49,536 bases of DNA from Ruminococcaceae bacterium D5. GTDB taxonomy: Bacteria; Bacillota; Clostridia; Oscillospirales; Ruminococcaceae. Position numbers and translations under genes: made by a program. Positions 1 to 8,931 of this stretch are shown here, one piece after another. Under the pieces are notes generated by a model. It worked only from the letters and a program-made list of their open reading frames with translations, was not told where the DNA came from and ran no database searches. Every line of letters starts with the position of its first letter. Position 1 is the first letter of the stretch. Where the stretch lies: NCBI GenBank assembly GCA_900113995.1, contig FORK01000006.1:1-49536 (forward strand), written 5' to 3'.

Positions 1-661
1 TGCTGTCCCGCCCGGTGCGCTGAAGGTCAAGCAGAATCTCATTGCTCCCGCTCGTATTCTCGTGGTTGAGGTATTCGACATAGGCCATGTGCCAGCCCTT
101 CTGCCGCAGCGCGCGCAGCAGGGTCGAAAAGGGCACCGCGCTCGAATACTCCAGATAGATGCGCACCACCGAGGAAGCCTTGAGGTAGCGTTCGTCGAGC
201 CGGTTCAGGCTCACGATCACCAGAAACAGGAACGCGCACATGATAATCGCGCCCTCATAGAATCCGACCCCCACCGCCAGGCCCATGCAGGCCGAGGCCC
301 AAAGTCCGGCCGCCGTCGTCAGGCCCTTCACCTGCTGTCCGCGCTGGTGGCCGGTGATGACGATCGTTCCGGCGCCCAGAAAGCCGATGCCGCTGATGAC
401 CTGCGCGCCCATCCGGGCCGGGTCGGAGTTTGGATTAAAGTAGGTGACGATATATTGGTTCACCAGCATCGCGGACATCGCGCCGATGCAGACGACGATG
501 TGGGTCCGCAGTCCCGCCGCGTGGCGCTTCTTGCCCCGTTCGAAGCCGATGACGCTGCCGCAGACGGCGGCGAGGACAAACCGGCAGAGGATCGATACCA
601 GATTCATCTGCCGCAGGTAGGCGGCCAGCGCCCCCCAGTCAATTTCCCCCAGCTCCGCCAT
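1..661 (-). CDS. MgtC/SapB-family membrane protein (partial, runs off the left edge)
   Basis: Reading leftward from an ATG at 661 with a strong GGAGGAGGAG ribosome binding site, 220 codons stay open to the window edge, so the C-terminus is missing. The N-terminal half carries the MgtC-family signature: a membrane segment followed by IGFERGKKRHAAGLRTH, then hydrophobic segments with GAQVISGIGFLGAGTI and GLTTAAGLWASACMGLAVG. The remainder resembles the cytosolic ACT-like tail found in longer MgtC homologues. Family members are inner-membrane proteins linked to magnesium limitation or virulence in proteobacteria, but in Firmicutes the role is mostly unknown. The gene starts 46 bases downstream of the PHP gene stop on the same strand and could be read through from the TAXI operon. 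Confidence 0.85.
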   Translation of the reverse strand, partial: MAELGEIDWGALAAYLRQMNLVSILCRFVLAAVCGSVIGFERGKKRHAAGLRTHIVVCIGAMSAMLVNQYIVTYFNPNSDPARMGAQVISGIGFLGAGTIVITGHQRGQQVKGLTTAAGLWASACMGLAVGVGFYEGAIIMCAFLFLVIVSLNRLDERYLKASSVVRIYLEYSSAVPFSTLLRALRQKGWHMAYVEYLNHENTSGSNEILLDLQRTGRDS

Positions 662-706
662 ATTGCTCCTCCTCCCGGCCGGGACCTTGTTGCGGAAAGG
701 TTCCGG

Positions 707-1633
707 CTATTTTACGCCTGTAAAAAAATGGGGGTTGGTCCATGCGGTATGCCCCTCTTTGTCGATGCACTCCACGCGGATGTAAAGCTCGCCGCCCTTT
801 AAGGGATAGGCGATTTCAGTGAGCATCTCCCCTTCCGGCGCATAACAGCTCGATCCCCGGGGCGGATAGGTGGTCACGTGAATCTCCGGGCAGGGGCTGC
901 ACCGGAAATAGACCGTATCCTCCCGGATTCCCCAGTCGTAAATCACCGGACCCTGCGAAAAATAGTAGGTTCCGGCGGACATCGCCGCCAAAATCTCCGG
1001 AGGGCTGCATATTTCTGTGCGAACCATCACCCAGCCGCCGAAGCGGTCGCTTTTCTGGGTCTTTCCATGGGTGTCGTCGCAGGCAACGCCCCATACCCGG
1101 CGCCCGCTTTGGAGCAGCAGGTCCCAGTACAGATCGGCCCTTCCGGCATGCATCAGCCGCTCACACCCTGTGTTGAACACCTCGATGGCATTGAATCCGG
1201 TCAGGCTCATCACTTCGGAGGGGGTCATCCTGCTCCAGTGCGGGTGTGCCAGCACAACAAACTGCCCGTCGGAGCGCATCTCATCCAGAAGCTGCTGATC
1301 CGGGATTTCCAGGCAGCTGCAGCGGCGGGCCTCACGGCAGGGGGTCTCCTGCGCCGGGGAGGGAACCAGCCCGACGACGTGGATGCATTTGGTATTGTCG
1401 GAACAGTGGCGGATATCCCGTTCCCACCCCGGAATCATGCAGATCGGCAGGCCTTCCCCCAGCCGGTGGGAGTCGATCACATTGTGGTCGGTAATGGCAA
1501 GGAAATCGTAACCCTGCTCAGAATAATCGCGGATTTGCTGCGCCGGGGGACACAGGCCATCCGTACGGGTGGTGTGGGAATGGATATTCCCACGGTACCA
1601 GCGCCCCTCTTCAGGGAAAAAGGATTGTTCCAT
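707..1633 (-). CDS. PHP-domain metal-dependent hydrolase
   Basis: The 308-residue protein has the PHP (polymerase and histidinol phosphatase) metal-binding motifs: NIHSHTTRTDG near residues 17-27, AITDHN near 46-51, a later LAHPHW, and CDDTHG near residue 210. This fold cleaves phosphoesters and some other substrates using a multinuclear metal centre. There is no polymerase or histidinol-phosphatase context. The gene sits 14 bases downstream of the TAXI-TRAP permease and is probably co-transcribed with it, so it may act on the imported compound or on a product of it. The start ATG has GGAG at good spacing. The family call is firm; the substrate is unknown. Confidence 0.85.
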   Translation of the reverse strand: MEQSFFPEEGRWYRGNIHSHTTRTDGLCPPAQQIRDYSEQGYDFLAITDHNVIDSHRLGEGLPICMIPGWERDIRHCSDNTKCIHVVGLVPSPAQETPCREARRCSCLEIPDQQLLDEMRSDGQFVVLAHPHWSRMTPSEVMSLTGFNAIEVFNTGCERLMHAGRADLYWDLLLQSGRRVWGVACDDTHGKTQKSDRFGGWVMVRTEICSPPEILAAMSAGTYYFSQGPVIYDWGIREDTVYFRCSPCPEIHVTTYPPRGSSCYAPEGEMLTEIAYPLKGGELYIRVECIDKEGHTAWTNPHFFTGVK

Positions 1634-1647
1634 GATAATCTCCGTTC

Positions 1648-3525
1648 TTACTGGTTCACGGTGGGGCTGCGCTTTTTCAGAGCAAAGAGAACCGCCAAAC
1701 TGCCGACCACAAAGCCGATCAGGCTGGGCAGATACTGAGGAAGCAGCAGAAGGACGCCGCCGCCCAGCAGCATCAGCCGCGCGGCCATATTCACTTTATC
1801 CCGGAGATAGCCCACTGTACAGATGTCGATAAAGACAACGCCCAAAGCTGCCGTGATGACGGCGATGGCGATTTGACTGGCGCTCCCCTCCAGCAGCAGG
1901 GCCGGATTATAGCAGAAGGTGAAGGGAATGACAAAGATCGGGAGCGCAATCATGCAGGAAAGACACCCGGTTTTAAACCAGTTTGACTTGGCCAGGCCGG
2001 AGGCCATGAATACCGCCACGCAGACCGGAGGCGTCAGCGCCGACAGGCAGGCGTAATACATCACAAACAGATGCGCGGCCAGAGGCGGCACACCCAGCGT
2101 AATCAGGGCCGGCGACAGCACCGAAGCGCCCAGAACATAGGCGGCGGTGGTCGGCAGTCCCATTCCCAGCAGGATGCAGACGAACATCGAACACACTAGG
2201 CACAGGAACACGCTGTTCTCTCCCAGCGCGACGATCATGCTGGACAGCTTCGTGGCGAAGCCGGTCAGCGAGATCAGGGCAATTACAATTTGGGAGCCGG
2301 CCAGAATTCCGCACATCTCCACGATGCTGCTGCTGCCCTTGATGCAGGTGCTGAAGCAGATTTTTCCGGTGGAGGCCAGGGCGGTTTTCAGGTCCTTGGT
2401 GTCGACAATAAAACAGACCGCATAGGTCAGCAGCGCCAGCAGCGTCGCCCAAAACGCGCCCATGGTGACGGTATAGCCCCGAAGAAGATAGAACATGAAT
2501 ACCGCCAGAGGCACCAGAACCACGACATACTCGGTCACTCTGATATCAGTCTTCTCGTTCTCGCCCCGGATTTTGTCCCGGGAGGAAACCAGATGAATAG
2601 CAAGGAAAGCGCTGATATAAAACAGAACAGCGGGAACCAAAGCTGCCTTGGCGATGGTCAGATAGTTTTCTCCGATCAGCTGGGCCATAATGAAAGCGGC
2701 CGCGCCCATGATCGGGGGAAGGATCTGTCCGCCGGTGGAGGAGACGGCTTCAATGGTGGCGGCCCACTCGCTGGAATAGCCTGCGCGCTTCATGGAGGGG
2801 ATGGTGAACACGCCGGTGGCCACGACATTGCCCATCGCGGAACCGGAGATCATTCCGAACAGGCTCGAGGCGATGACCGCGATCTTGCCGGAGCCTCCGG
2901 TGGATTTGCCCGCAATCCGCTGCCCCATCTTGATAAAGGTTTCGGCTCCGCCGGTCCCCGCCAGAATCGCGCTGAAGATGCTGAACATCGCCAGCATGAC
3001 CGCGGAAAGGCCCAGCATGGTGCCCCAGATTCCGGTCCCGTTATGGTAGAGGTTCTGGAAAATCTTGTTGAAGGAAAAATTCTGATGCCTCCACATGCCG
3101 GGAAAAATCTCTCCGAAATAGGCGTAAATCAAAAACGCAATGCCCAGAATGGGAAAAGTCCAGCCGACGCTGCGGCGGCTGGCTTCCAAAATCAGCACCA
3201 CCAGCACGACGGCGAATAGTTTGTCAACCGAAGAAACCCACTGGAGGGGCTGGTAGACGATCGTGCTGTATATCATGGTGACGTAGATGCAGCAGGCCGC
3301 GGACAAAACGGCAAACAGGATGTCATACCACGGCACATGATCCAGGCATTTGCCCTTGCGCATGGGCTTGAGAATAAAAACCAGCGTCAGGACAAAGGCC
3401 AGATGGACGCTGCGCTGGATAATATCGGAAAACTGGCGCACCCCAATGGTGTACATTTGAAAGAGGATCAGCGCCACTGATAGGACCTTGACAAATTTGT
3501 CCCAGAATCCGGTCAACTTCCTCAT
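1648..3525 (-). CDS. TAXI-type TRAP transporter, fused 4TM/12TM permease
   Basis: This 625-residue protein is almost wholly hydrophobic, with about 16-18 predicted membrane segments, and combines the small (DctQ-like) and large (DctM-like) TRAP permease units in one chain, as is typical of TAXI systems. Motifs typical of the large subunit are visible, such as GSGKIAVIASSLFGMISGSA, SSTGGQILPPIMGAAAFIMA and LGMGLPTTAAYVLG. I chose the ATG at 3525 because GGAG lies six bases before it; an upstream in-frame ATG at 3555 has no such site. It follows the receptor gene (start 4800) after a 216-base gap containing a 12-bp hairpin. It should work with that receptor to import an organic anion or related solute by sodium or proton symport. 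Confidence 0.93.
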   Translation of the reverse strand: MRKLTGFWDKFVKVLSVALILFQMYTIGVRQFSDIIQRSVHLAFVLTLVFILKPMRKGKCLDHVPWYDILFAVLSAACCIYVTMIYSTIVYQPLQWVSSVDKLFAVVLVVLILEASRRSVGWTFPILGIAFLIYAYFGEIFPGMWRHQNFSFNKIFQNLYHNGTGIWGTMLGLSAVMLAMFSIFSAILAGTGGAETFIKMGQRIAGKSTGGSGKIAVIASSLFGMISGSAMGNVVATGVFTIPSMKRAGYSSEWAATIEAVSSTGGQILPPIMGAAAFIMAQLIGENYLTIAKAALVPAVLFYISAFLAIHLVSSRDKIRGENEKTDIRVTEYVVVLVPLAVFMFYLLRGYTVTMGAFWATLLALLTYAVCFIVDTKDLKTALASTGKICFSTCIKGSSSIVEMCGILAGSQIVIALISLTGFATKLSSMIVALGENSVFLCLVCSMFVCILLGMGLPTTAAYVLGASVLSPALITLGVPPLAAHLFVMYYACLSALTPPVCVAVFMASGLAKSNWFKTGCLSCMIALPIFVIPFTFCYNPALLLEGSASQIAIAVITAALGVVFIDICTVGYLRDKVNMAARLMLLGGGVLLLLPQYLPSLIGFVVGSLAVLFALKKRSPTVNQ

Positions 3526-3686
3526 AAAAATCTCCATTCTGCCGCTCTTTTGCACCGGCGCAGAGAAAAATCCCCATGAGCGGCAAAGGGGGATTTTGAC
3601 TGCTTTTGGCTTCCGGCGCCCCGAAGCGGTTGGGCAGCGGCCCTCCGCAAGGCATCCCGGCCGTCATATAGGCTTCTAAAATCCAC

Positions 3687-3720
3687 GTTGGCGTTCCGAG
3701 ATCGCTCCCGGAACGCCAAC
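3687..3720. other. perfect 12-bp inverted repeat between TAXI receptor and permease genes
   Basis: GTTGGCGTTCCG at 3687-3698 pairs exactly with CGGAACGCCAAC at 3709-3720 around a 10-base loop. On the minus (coding) strand no uninterrupted T run follows, so it is a poor intrinsic terminator. A stable hairpin between a binding-protein gene and its permease commonly protects the upstream mRNA or lowers downstream expression; that role is inferred from position. Confidence 0.7.
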
Positions 3721-3741
3721 ACAGCCTGTTTCAAGGAAAAA

Positions 3742-4800
3742 TCAGCCTACGGGCACATACTCCTCCGGAATCAGCTCCTCGGGGACCTCGTAGCCGAGTT
3801 CGGTGAGGTACTGGACGGTTCCGGCGTGCAGGGGCGTCTTGGCGGCCTGAAGGGTCATTTCAGGCACGTTGTTGTTGGCGCCATTGACATAGGCCGTCTT
3901 CCAGGTATCGGCATAGTCCTCCCACATGGCCTTCCACATCTTGTAGACCAGCTCCTGCGAGAAGCTCATGTCAACCTGAATGCCCTGATAGGTGCACAGG
4001 GTCTGGATTTCATAATCAACGCCCTCATAGGCGTTCGCAGGCACAGTGCCGGTAGTGACGGAGGGGATCGCCTCGGTGACCTTTGCCAGCTCTTCGTCGG
4101 TATAGCTGATCAGCTTGACGGGGCGGTTGGTGTTGGCCTGAACGATGTAGCTGTCCGGAGCGGAACCGGTCTTGACGGCGCCTACGATCTGGCGGTTCGC
4201 ATACGCGTCGCCCGCGTCCGCCTGAGCCGCCTCAAAATAGTTGGGGTGGATTCCCAGAACATCCAGAGCCTCGTGCGTCACAACGGAAGCCGCGGTGCCG
4301 GTTCCGCCGGGATTGAAGTCCTTGCCGTCCAGATCGGACAGGGATTCGATGCCGGCATCCTTCGCCACGAAAATCTGGATGGGGGTGGACTCGTAATACC
4401 AAAGAATCCGCACATCGGTAAAGGGGTCGCCGGTGAAAGTGCTTCCGGTTCCGGTATAGCTCTCATAGTCGGTGTTGGAGATGCTGTTGGCGATGGACAC
4501 CTCGCCCACACGCAGTTCCTGGGTATTCGCCACATTTCCGCCCGACTCCGCCACGGTGATCTCCAGCTCGGGTATGTTGGAAAGGACATCGCCGATCGCC
4601 ACGCAGTAGGGGAACAGTCCGGAGCTCGACGCCACAGCGGACAGGGTCAGGTAACGGGGCTCCACACTCTCGGCCTGCTGCGAGGAGCTTCCGCTCCCGC
4701 TTGCGGGAGACTCGCTTTGTGAAGGCTGCTGCCCGCTACATCCGGACAGCGCCGCGAGCAGCATGGCCGCGGCAGTCAGGGCTGCAAAAAACTTTTTCAT
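3742..4800 (-). CDS. TAXI-family TRAP transporter solute receptor (lipoprotein)
   Basis: The 352-residue protein starts with a lipoprotein signal (MKKFFAALTAAAMLLAALSGC) and a Ser/Gln-rich linker. It then has the TAXI receptor layout: an SSGLFPYCVAIGDVLSN segment, SGGNVANTQELRVGEVSIA, and DLDGKDFNPGGTGTAA. It should be anchored outside the membrane and deliver substrate to the fused permease encoded downstream. The ATG at 4800 has GAGGAG seven bases before it; a TTG six bases upstream is less likely. It is the first gene of a three- or four-gene unit read from a strong promoter at 4931-4959, divergent from a LysR gene. The ligand cannot be told from sequence; characterised TAXI receptors bind glutamate or other carboxylates. 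Confidence 0.93.
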   Translation of the reverse strand: MKKFFAALTAAAMLLAALSGCSGQQPSQSESPASGSGSSSQQAESVEPRYLTLSAVASSSGLFPYCVAIGDVLSNIPELEITVAESGGNVANTQELRVGEVSIANSISNTDYESYTGTGSTFTGDPFTDVRILWYYESTPIQIFVAKDAGIESLSDLDGKDFNPGGTGTAASVVTHEALDVLGIHPNYFEAAQADAGDAYANRQIVGAVKTGSAPDSYIVQANTNRPVKLISYTDEELAKVTEAIPSVTTGTVPANAYEGVDYEIQTLCTYQGIQVDMSFSQELVYKMWKAMWEDYADTWKTAYVNGANNNVPEMTLQAAKTPLHAGTVQYLTELGYEVPEELIPEEYVPVG

Positions 4801-4930
4801 TTCCAATCTCCTCTTTTCATAATTGCAAACCGGCCGTCAACCGGATTTGGCTTTGATCATCAGGCATGTTCTATCGTCCTCTGGCGCCACGGCTATTATA
4901 AATTGTAATATTAAGCCAGAGATCGTTTAA

Positions 4931-4959
4931 AATATAGAGCCAATATTGCGGGATGTCAA
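4931..4959 (-). promoter_or_regulatory. sigma-A promoter of the TAXI-TRAP operon
   Basis: On the minus strand TTGACA (complement of 4954-4959) and TATATT (complement of 4931-4936) are separated by 17 bases. The intergenic region is AT-rich and also holds ATTATAAATTGTAAT at 4895-4909, a T-N11-A dyad of the kind LysR regulators bind. The LysR gene on the other side is the obvious regulator. Confidence 0.75.
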
Positions 4960-5012
4960 ATATAATTATAAAATAGATCCATAAGCAAATCTTATTTTTA
5001 GGAGGAATTCTT

Positions 5013-5936
5013 GTGCAAATCAAATCCTTCCAGTATTTCATCACCATCGCGGACATGCCCACCCTCTCCGCCGCCGCGCAGGCCCTGTTTGTCAGTCAGC
5101 CCGCCCTGAGCCAGCAGCTCAGAAAAATTGAGGAAGAGATTGGCGCGCAGTTGTTCTGCCGGGTGGGGCATACCATGCGCATCACTCCCGCCGGAGAAGT
5201 TTTTTTGCAATACAGCCGCCGGATTCTGCAAATCTATGAGGGAATGAAGAAAGAGATCCAGGTCACGCAGTCAACCGAGCAGAAGGCCGTCCGATTTGGA
5301 ATCTCCCCTTTTTACAGCCAGCATTATCTCCCGCGCCTGCTTCCCCCCTTTCTGGCCCAGAATCCGGAAATCAAAATCGACATCGTCGAGGACATCTCCC
5401 ACCGGCTCGAGCAGCAGCTGATCGACGGCGATCTGGACTTCTGCGCCCTGCCCCTGTTTCCTCAGAACGAGTTGCTCGAATATGAGACCATCTATCTTGA
5501 GGAAATCCTGATGGCGATTCCCAAAAACCATCCCATTAACGCCCATTATCCCGACACTTCGGCAAATGGGGAGCGGTTTCCCTATATTGATCTTTCCCTG
5601 CTGAAAAACGAGGCGTTCATCGGCCTGAAAAAGATTCAGAAATTCTCCCAAATGGGCCTTCGGCTCTGCAAAGAGGCGGGCTTTGTTCCGAACACCGTCT
5701 GCGAAACCCTGAACTGGGAAACGGTACATATGCTGGTGGCCACAGGTCTGGGGGTCGGCTTCATCCCCAAGATGCTGGTGGGCACCATCACCGATCCTGA
5801 GCTGCGCCCGCGCTATTATCAGCTTCCCTCCAACTTTTACCGGGCCTATGCCATTGCCCGGCGGCCCGGCACCGTATTTTCGGGCCATGCCCGCATCCTG
5901 ATCGACAGCTTTCGGGAGTCCTTCAAAAACATGTGA
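5013..5936 (+). CDS. LysR-family transcriptional regulator
   Basis: The 307-residue protein has the N-terminal winged helix of LysR proteins (MQIKSFQYFITIADMPTLSAAAQALFVSQPALSQQLRKIEEE, split here only by description; key parts are SAAAQALFVSQ and PALSQQLRKIE) followed by a two-lobe effector-binding domain. The start is a GTG at 5013 with AGGAGG seven bases upstream; no ATG is available in frame nearby. It is transcribed away from the TAXI-TRAP/PHP operon, the usual arrangement for a LysR protein controlling its divergent neighbour in response to a substrate-related ligand. A very stable hairpin follows the stop codon. Confidence 0.93.
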   Translation: MQIKSFQYFITIADMPTLSAAAQALFVSQPALSQQLRKIEEEIGAQLFCRVGHTMRITPAGEVFLQYSRRILQIYEGMKKEIQVTQSTEQKAVRFGISPFYSQHYLPRLLPPFLAQNPEIKIDIVEDISHRLEQQLIDGDLDFCALPLFPQNELLEYETIYLEEILMAIPKNHPINAHYPDTSANGERFPYIDLSLLKNEAFIGLKKIQKFSQMGLRLCKEAGFVPNTVCETLNWETVHMLVATGLGVGFIPKMLVGTITDPELRPRYYQLPSNFYRAYAIARRPGTVFSGHARILIDSFRESFKNM

Positions 5937-5950
5937 CCGCTCCGGCGGAT

Positions 5951-5998
5951 ACGTTAAGCGGCCCCCGCGGCATAAAAGCCGCGGGGGCCGCTTAACGT
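5951..5998. terminator. 21-bp perfect hairpin after the LysR gene
   Basis: Bases 5951-5971 (beginning ACGTTAAGCGG) pair without mismatch with 5978-5998 around the six-base loop ATAAAA. No T run follows on either strand, so it is not a textbook intrinsic terminator, but its position between the LysR stop and the end of the convergent nitrilase operon fits a bidirectional termination or mRNA-end structure. The rest of 5999-6209 shows no gene. Confidence 0.65.
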
Positions 5999-6209
5999 TG
6001 TACAGTTTTCGCGCATGGAGCCGCCGGCTCCAGCGGTGAGGGTCAGAACCCTTCGCTTCGGGAATCAGGCAAAACGGACAGCCCGCGAGGGTCTTGGACG
6101 GCAGGAAACCGCCGCGGCAGGGAAAGCCCTCCTTTTACGGGCTGTGGAGCAGGAAAGGCAATTAGTACTCGTTTTTCTGAAGGGCTTTCTCTTGTGCGAA
6201 GGGCGCGGG

Positions 6210-7022
6210 TCAGATGGTGTAAAGCTCGGGACGGCGGTCCTTATAGGCGGGCAGCTTTTTGCGGACCGCCTCGATGCGGTCGGTATCGATGACCGCGGAA
6301 ATCAGGCCTTCGCCCTCGCCCGCATTGGCGATGGTGACGCCCATCGGGTCAACGACGACGCTCTCACCGATGCAATTCTCATCGCACAGGTCACAGGCGA
6401 GCATATAAACGGTGTTTTCAATCGCGCGTGCGGTGATGAGCGTCTGGAAATGATGACTCTTGAGTTTGCCGGCAATCCAGGCGGTGGGCATAATGATGAT
6501 GTCGGCTCCCTTGGAACGCTGATAACGGGCGACTTCGGGGAAACGCACCTCATAGCAGACAAAAAGGCCGATTTTGCCGAAGGGGGTATCGATCGGCTCG
6601 AAGAATTTGTCTCCGGGCTTGTTGGCGTCCGACTCCTTGTAGCCGAACGCATCGTACAGGTGGGTCTTGCGGTAGGAGCCTACCAGTTCGCCCTCGCTGT
6701 TAATGACCACGGTGGTGTTGTACTTCCGGGGGTCGGACGGGTCCTCAACCTTTTCGCTCATGCCGCAGATGACCCACATGCCGTATTTCTTGGCTTCCTC
6801 ACGCAGCCCGGTGACAAAGGGGCCGTCAAGGGGCTCACAGGCTGCCAAAATTGTCTCTTTGGGGGTTCCAACGGGGAAGTGGGCCATAAAGACCTCCGGA
6901 AAAACCATCACGTCGGGATGATGCTCCTCATAGGCCCTGGCCATCATCTTCTTGGCCTTTTCCAGATTTGCCGCGACATCGCCGGATGACGACACCTGAG
7001 CGAGTACAAACTTGCTTTTCAT
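6210..7022 (-). CDS. carbon-nitrogen hydrolase (nitrilase superfamily), first copy
   Basis: The 270-residue protein has the nitrilase-superfamily catalytic triad: Glu43 in VFPEVF, Lys119 in YRKTHLYD and Cys156 in LFVCYEVRFPEV. Such enzymes hydrolyse C-N bonds of amides, N-carbamoyl compounds or nitriles through a cysteine acyl-enzyme. The length and the YRKTHLYD block are closest to the Nit/omega-amidase and N-carbamoyl-type branches. It is the last gene of the TRAP/creatininase operon, starting 48 bases after the DctM stop with GAGGAGG ahead of the ATG. A second, clearly different paralogue is encoded at 10025-10855 in the same operon, which suggests two successive hydrolytic steps or two related substrates. 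Confidence 0.93.
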   Translation of the reverse strand: MKSKFVLAQVSSSGDVAANLEKAKKMMARAYEEHHPDVMVFPEVFMAHFPVGTPKETILAACEPLDGPFVTGLREEAKKYGMWVICGMSEKVEDPSDPRKYNTTVVINSEGELVGSYRKTHLYDAFGYKESDANKPGDKFFEPIDTPFGKIGLFVCYEVRFPEVARYQRSKGADIIIMPTAWIAGKLKSHHFQTLITARAIENTVYMLACDLCDENCIGESVVVDPMGVTIANAGEGEGLISAVIDTDRIEAVRKKLPAYKDRRPELYTI

Positions 7023-7070
7023 AGGAACGTTCCTCCTCTTATTATCATGCGAACGGGTAAATGCCAGGGA

Positions 7071-8348
7071 TTAGCCGAGCAGCGCGGGCAGCAGGGTGCT
7101 GACGCCCGGAACCAGTGTTACGATCAGCAGCGCAATGGCAGAGGCGATGATATAAGGCACAACCGGCCGGACGATGTCCGCGACCTGAATGCCGCCGATG
7201 CCGCAGGCAACGAAGAGGTTGCAGCCGACCGGCGGGGTCACCTGGCCGATGGCCACGTTCATGACGAGGACCACGCCGAGATGGTAGAGGTCAACGCCCA
7301 GTGCCGTTGCGATCGGCATAAAGATCGGCACAAAGATGTACATGATCGAGTTGCCGTCGATGAAGCAGCCCGCGATCAGAACGAGAATGTTGGCGATCAG
7401 CAGGAAGACCAGCGTGTGTCCGTTGACCACCGATTCAAGGAAATGGGTGATGGTGGCGGAAATGCCGGAAACAGACATCACCCATGCCATCAGGCCCGCG
7501 TTGCCCATGTTCCACATGATGGCGCCCGCCTGACGGCCGGAGTCGATGACGACCGCAAGAAGCTCCCTGGCGCGCAGCGTCCGGTAGATGCAGACGCCGA
7601 CGAACAGGCCGTAAACAGCGGCGACCGCCGCGGCCTCAGTGGGAGTAAAGATGCCGCCATAGATACCGCCCAAAATAATGACCGGCATCATGAGGCCCCA
7701 GAAAGCGTCCTTAAAAGCAAGCGCGCGGATCTTGGCCGAAGCCTTGGGAAGACGCTTGAGGTCGCTCTTTCGGGTTACCCAAAGGGAAGCGGCAACCAGA
7801 GCGGCACCCATGACAAGGCCGGGGACGACGCCGGCCATAAACTGCGTGCCGGTTGAAATACCGACCAGCGAGGTATAGACGACAAATGAAATCGACGGCG
7901 GAATGATGATGCCGATGCCGCCGGCAGTCGCCATCAGCGCGGAAGCGTCTCCCGGCTTATAGCCGACCGCGATCATGGCGGGGATGACAATGGAACCGAG
8001 CGCGGCGACGGTCGCCGGGCCGGAACCGGAAATAGCGGCAAAGAAGCAGGCGACGATGACGCACACCATGCCGAGGCCGCCCTTGATGTGTCCGACAAAG
8101 CTCTGAGCGAAGTTGATGAGCTTCTCAGAGATGTTGGCCTTTTCCATAATGTTGCCGGCGAGGATAAAGAACGGAATGGCCAGCAGCAGGAACTTGCTGA
8201 GACTTGCATAGTAGTTATAGGGCACCATGGCGAAGCCCATGCCGGTGGTGAAAAGCGTGCAGATGCTTGCCAGACACATCGAAGTACCGATCGGGGTGCC
8301 GATGGCAACACAGACGCTGAAAACGCCGAGCAGAAGGAACGCTGTCAT
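7071..8348 (-). CDS. dctM: TRAP transporter large permease subunit DctM
   Basis: The 425-residue protein is a 12-TM TRAP large subunit, with LAIPFFILAGNIMEKANIS, the SGSGPATVAALGSIVIPAM block and GGIGIIIPPSISFVVYTSL. The start ATG overlaps the DctQ stop by four bases (ATGA), so the two membrane subunits are translationally coupled. With DctQ and DctP it forms a sodium- or proton-driven importer for an organic acid or similar polar solute. Encoded between two nitrilase-family hydrolases, it probably imports the substrate those enzymes cleave. The family call is secure; the substrate is inferred from neighbours only. Confidence 0.95.
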   Translation of the reverse strand: MTAFLLLGVFSVCVAIGTPIGTSMCLASICTLFTTGMGFAMVPYNYYASLSKFLLLAIPFFILAGNIMEKANISEKLINFAQSFVGHIKGGLGMVCVIVACFFAAISGSGPATVAALGSIVIPAMIAVGYKPGDASALMATAGGIGIIIPPSISFVVYTSLVGISTGTQFMAGVVPGLVMGAALVAASLWVTRKSDLKRLPKASAKIRALAFKDAFWGLMMPVIILGGIYGGIFTPTEAAAVAAVYGLFVGVCIYRTLRARELLAVVIDSGRQAGAIMWNMGNAGLMAWVMSVSGISATITHFLESVVNGHTLVFLLIANILVLIAGCFIDGNSIMYIFVPIFMPIATALGVDLYHLGVVLVMNVAIGQVTPPVGCNLFVACGIGGIQVADIVRPVVPYIIASAIALLIVTLVPGVSTLLPALLG

Positions 8349-8839
8349 TGGGCTTCACCCTCCTCTTTGAGTTTTTTGAGTTTCCGGACATCCTGCAGGA
8401 TGTTCTGGATGCATCGGAAAATCACCAGTCCCAGGCCGAACGGAACGGCCATCGTGTAGGTCCATGCCGGCACCCGGAGGGCGACAGTCAGGCTCTTGAG
8501 CTTGAGCTGTGTTGAGATCATCGAAAAGCTCGTCCAGAACAGGAAGAGGGCCGCAAGGCAGGTGAGGGTCGTGGTAATGATGGAAAAAATCGTCTTCATC
8601 TTCGGCTTCATCGTTCCGGTGAGAAGATCAAGGGTATAGAGGCTCCTCCTTTTGCAGGCCAGGGCGCTGCCCACCGTACCCAGCAGGACGAAGAGAGCGC
8701 AGACCAGCTCCTCGGTGAAGGAGAAGGAAAAGTGCAGTACATAACGCGAAACCACGCCGAGGAACACGAGGGTCAGCATGATGACGAGAACCGCCGCCGT
8801 TATGCACGATTCAAGATCGACGGAGCTTTTTTTCTTCAT
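8345..8839 (-). CDS. dctQ: TRAP transporter small permease subunit DctQ
   Basis: This 164-residue protein has four hydrophobic segments and the DctQ pattern: FLGVVSRYVLHFSFSFTEEL near residues 26-45, followed by a conserved basic loop (ACKRRSLYTLDLL). The start ATG has AGGAG at good spacing. It lies between the DctP gene (92 bases upstream) and DctM (overlapping). It bridges the receptor and the large permease subunit in the membrane. Confidence 0.93.
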   Translation of the reverse strand: MKKKSSVDLESCITAAVLVIMLTLVFLGVVSRYVLHFSFSFTEELVCALFVLLGTVGSALACKRRSLYTLDLLTGTMKPKMKTIFSIITTTLTCLAALFLFWTSFSMISTQLKLKSLTVALRVPAWTYTMAVPFGLGLVIFRCIQNILQDVRKLKKLKEEGEAQ

Positions 8840-8931
8840 GTGTTTCTCTCCTGTGGGGAGGAGATTCCCCGCGGCGCCAACCCCGGGGAATCCTCACACT
8901 CCATGTTAAATAGTGAAGCTTGCTTTTTCAA

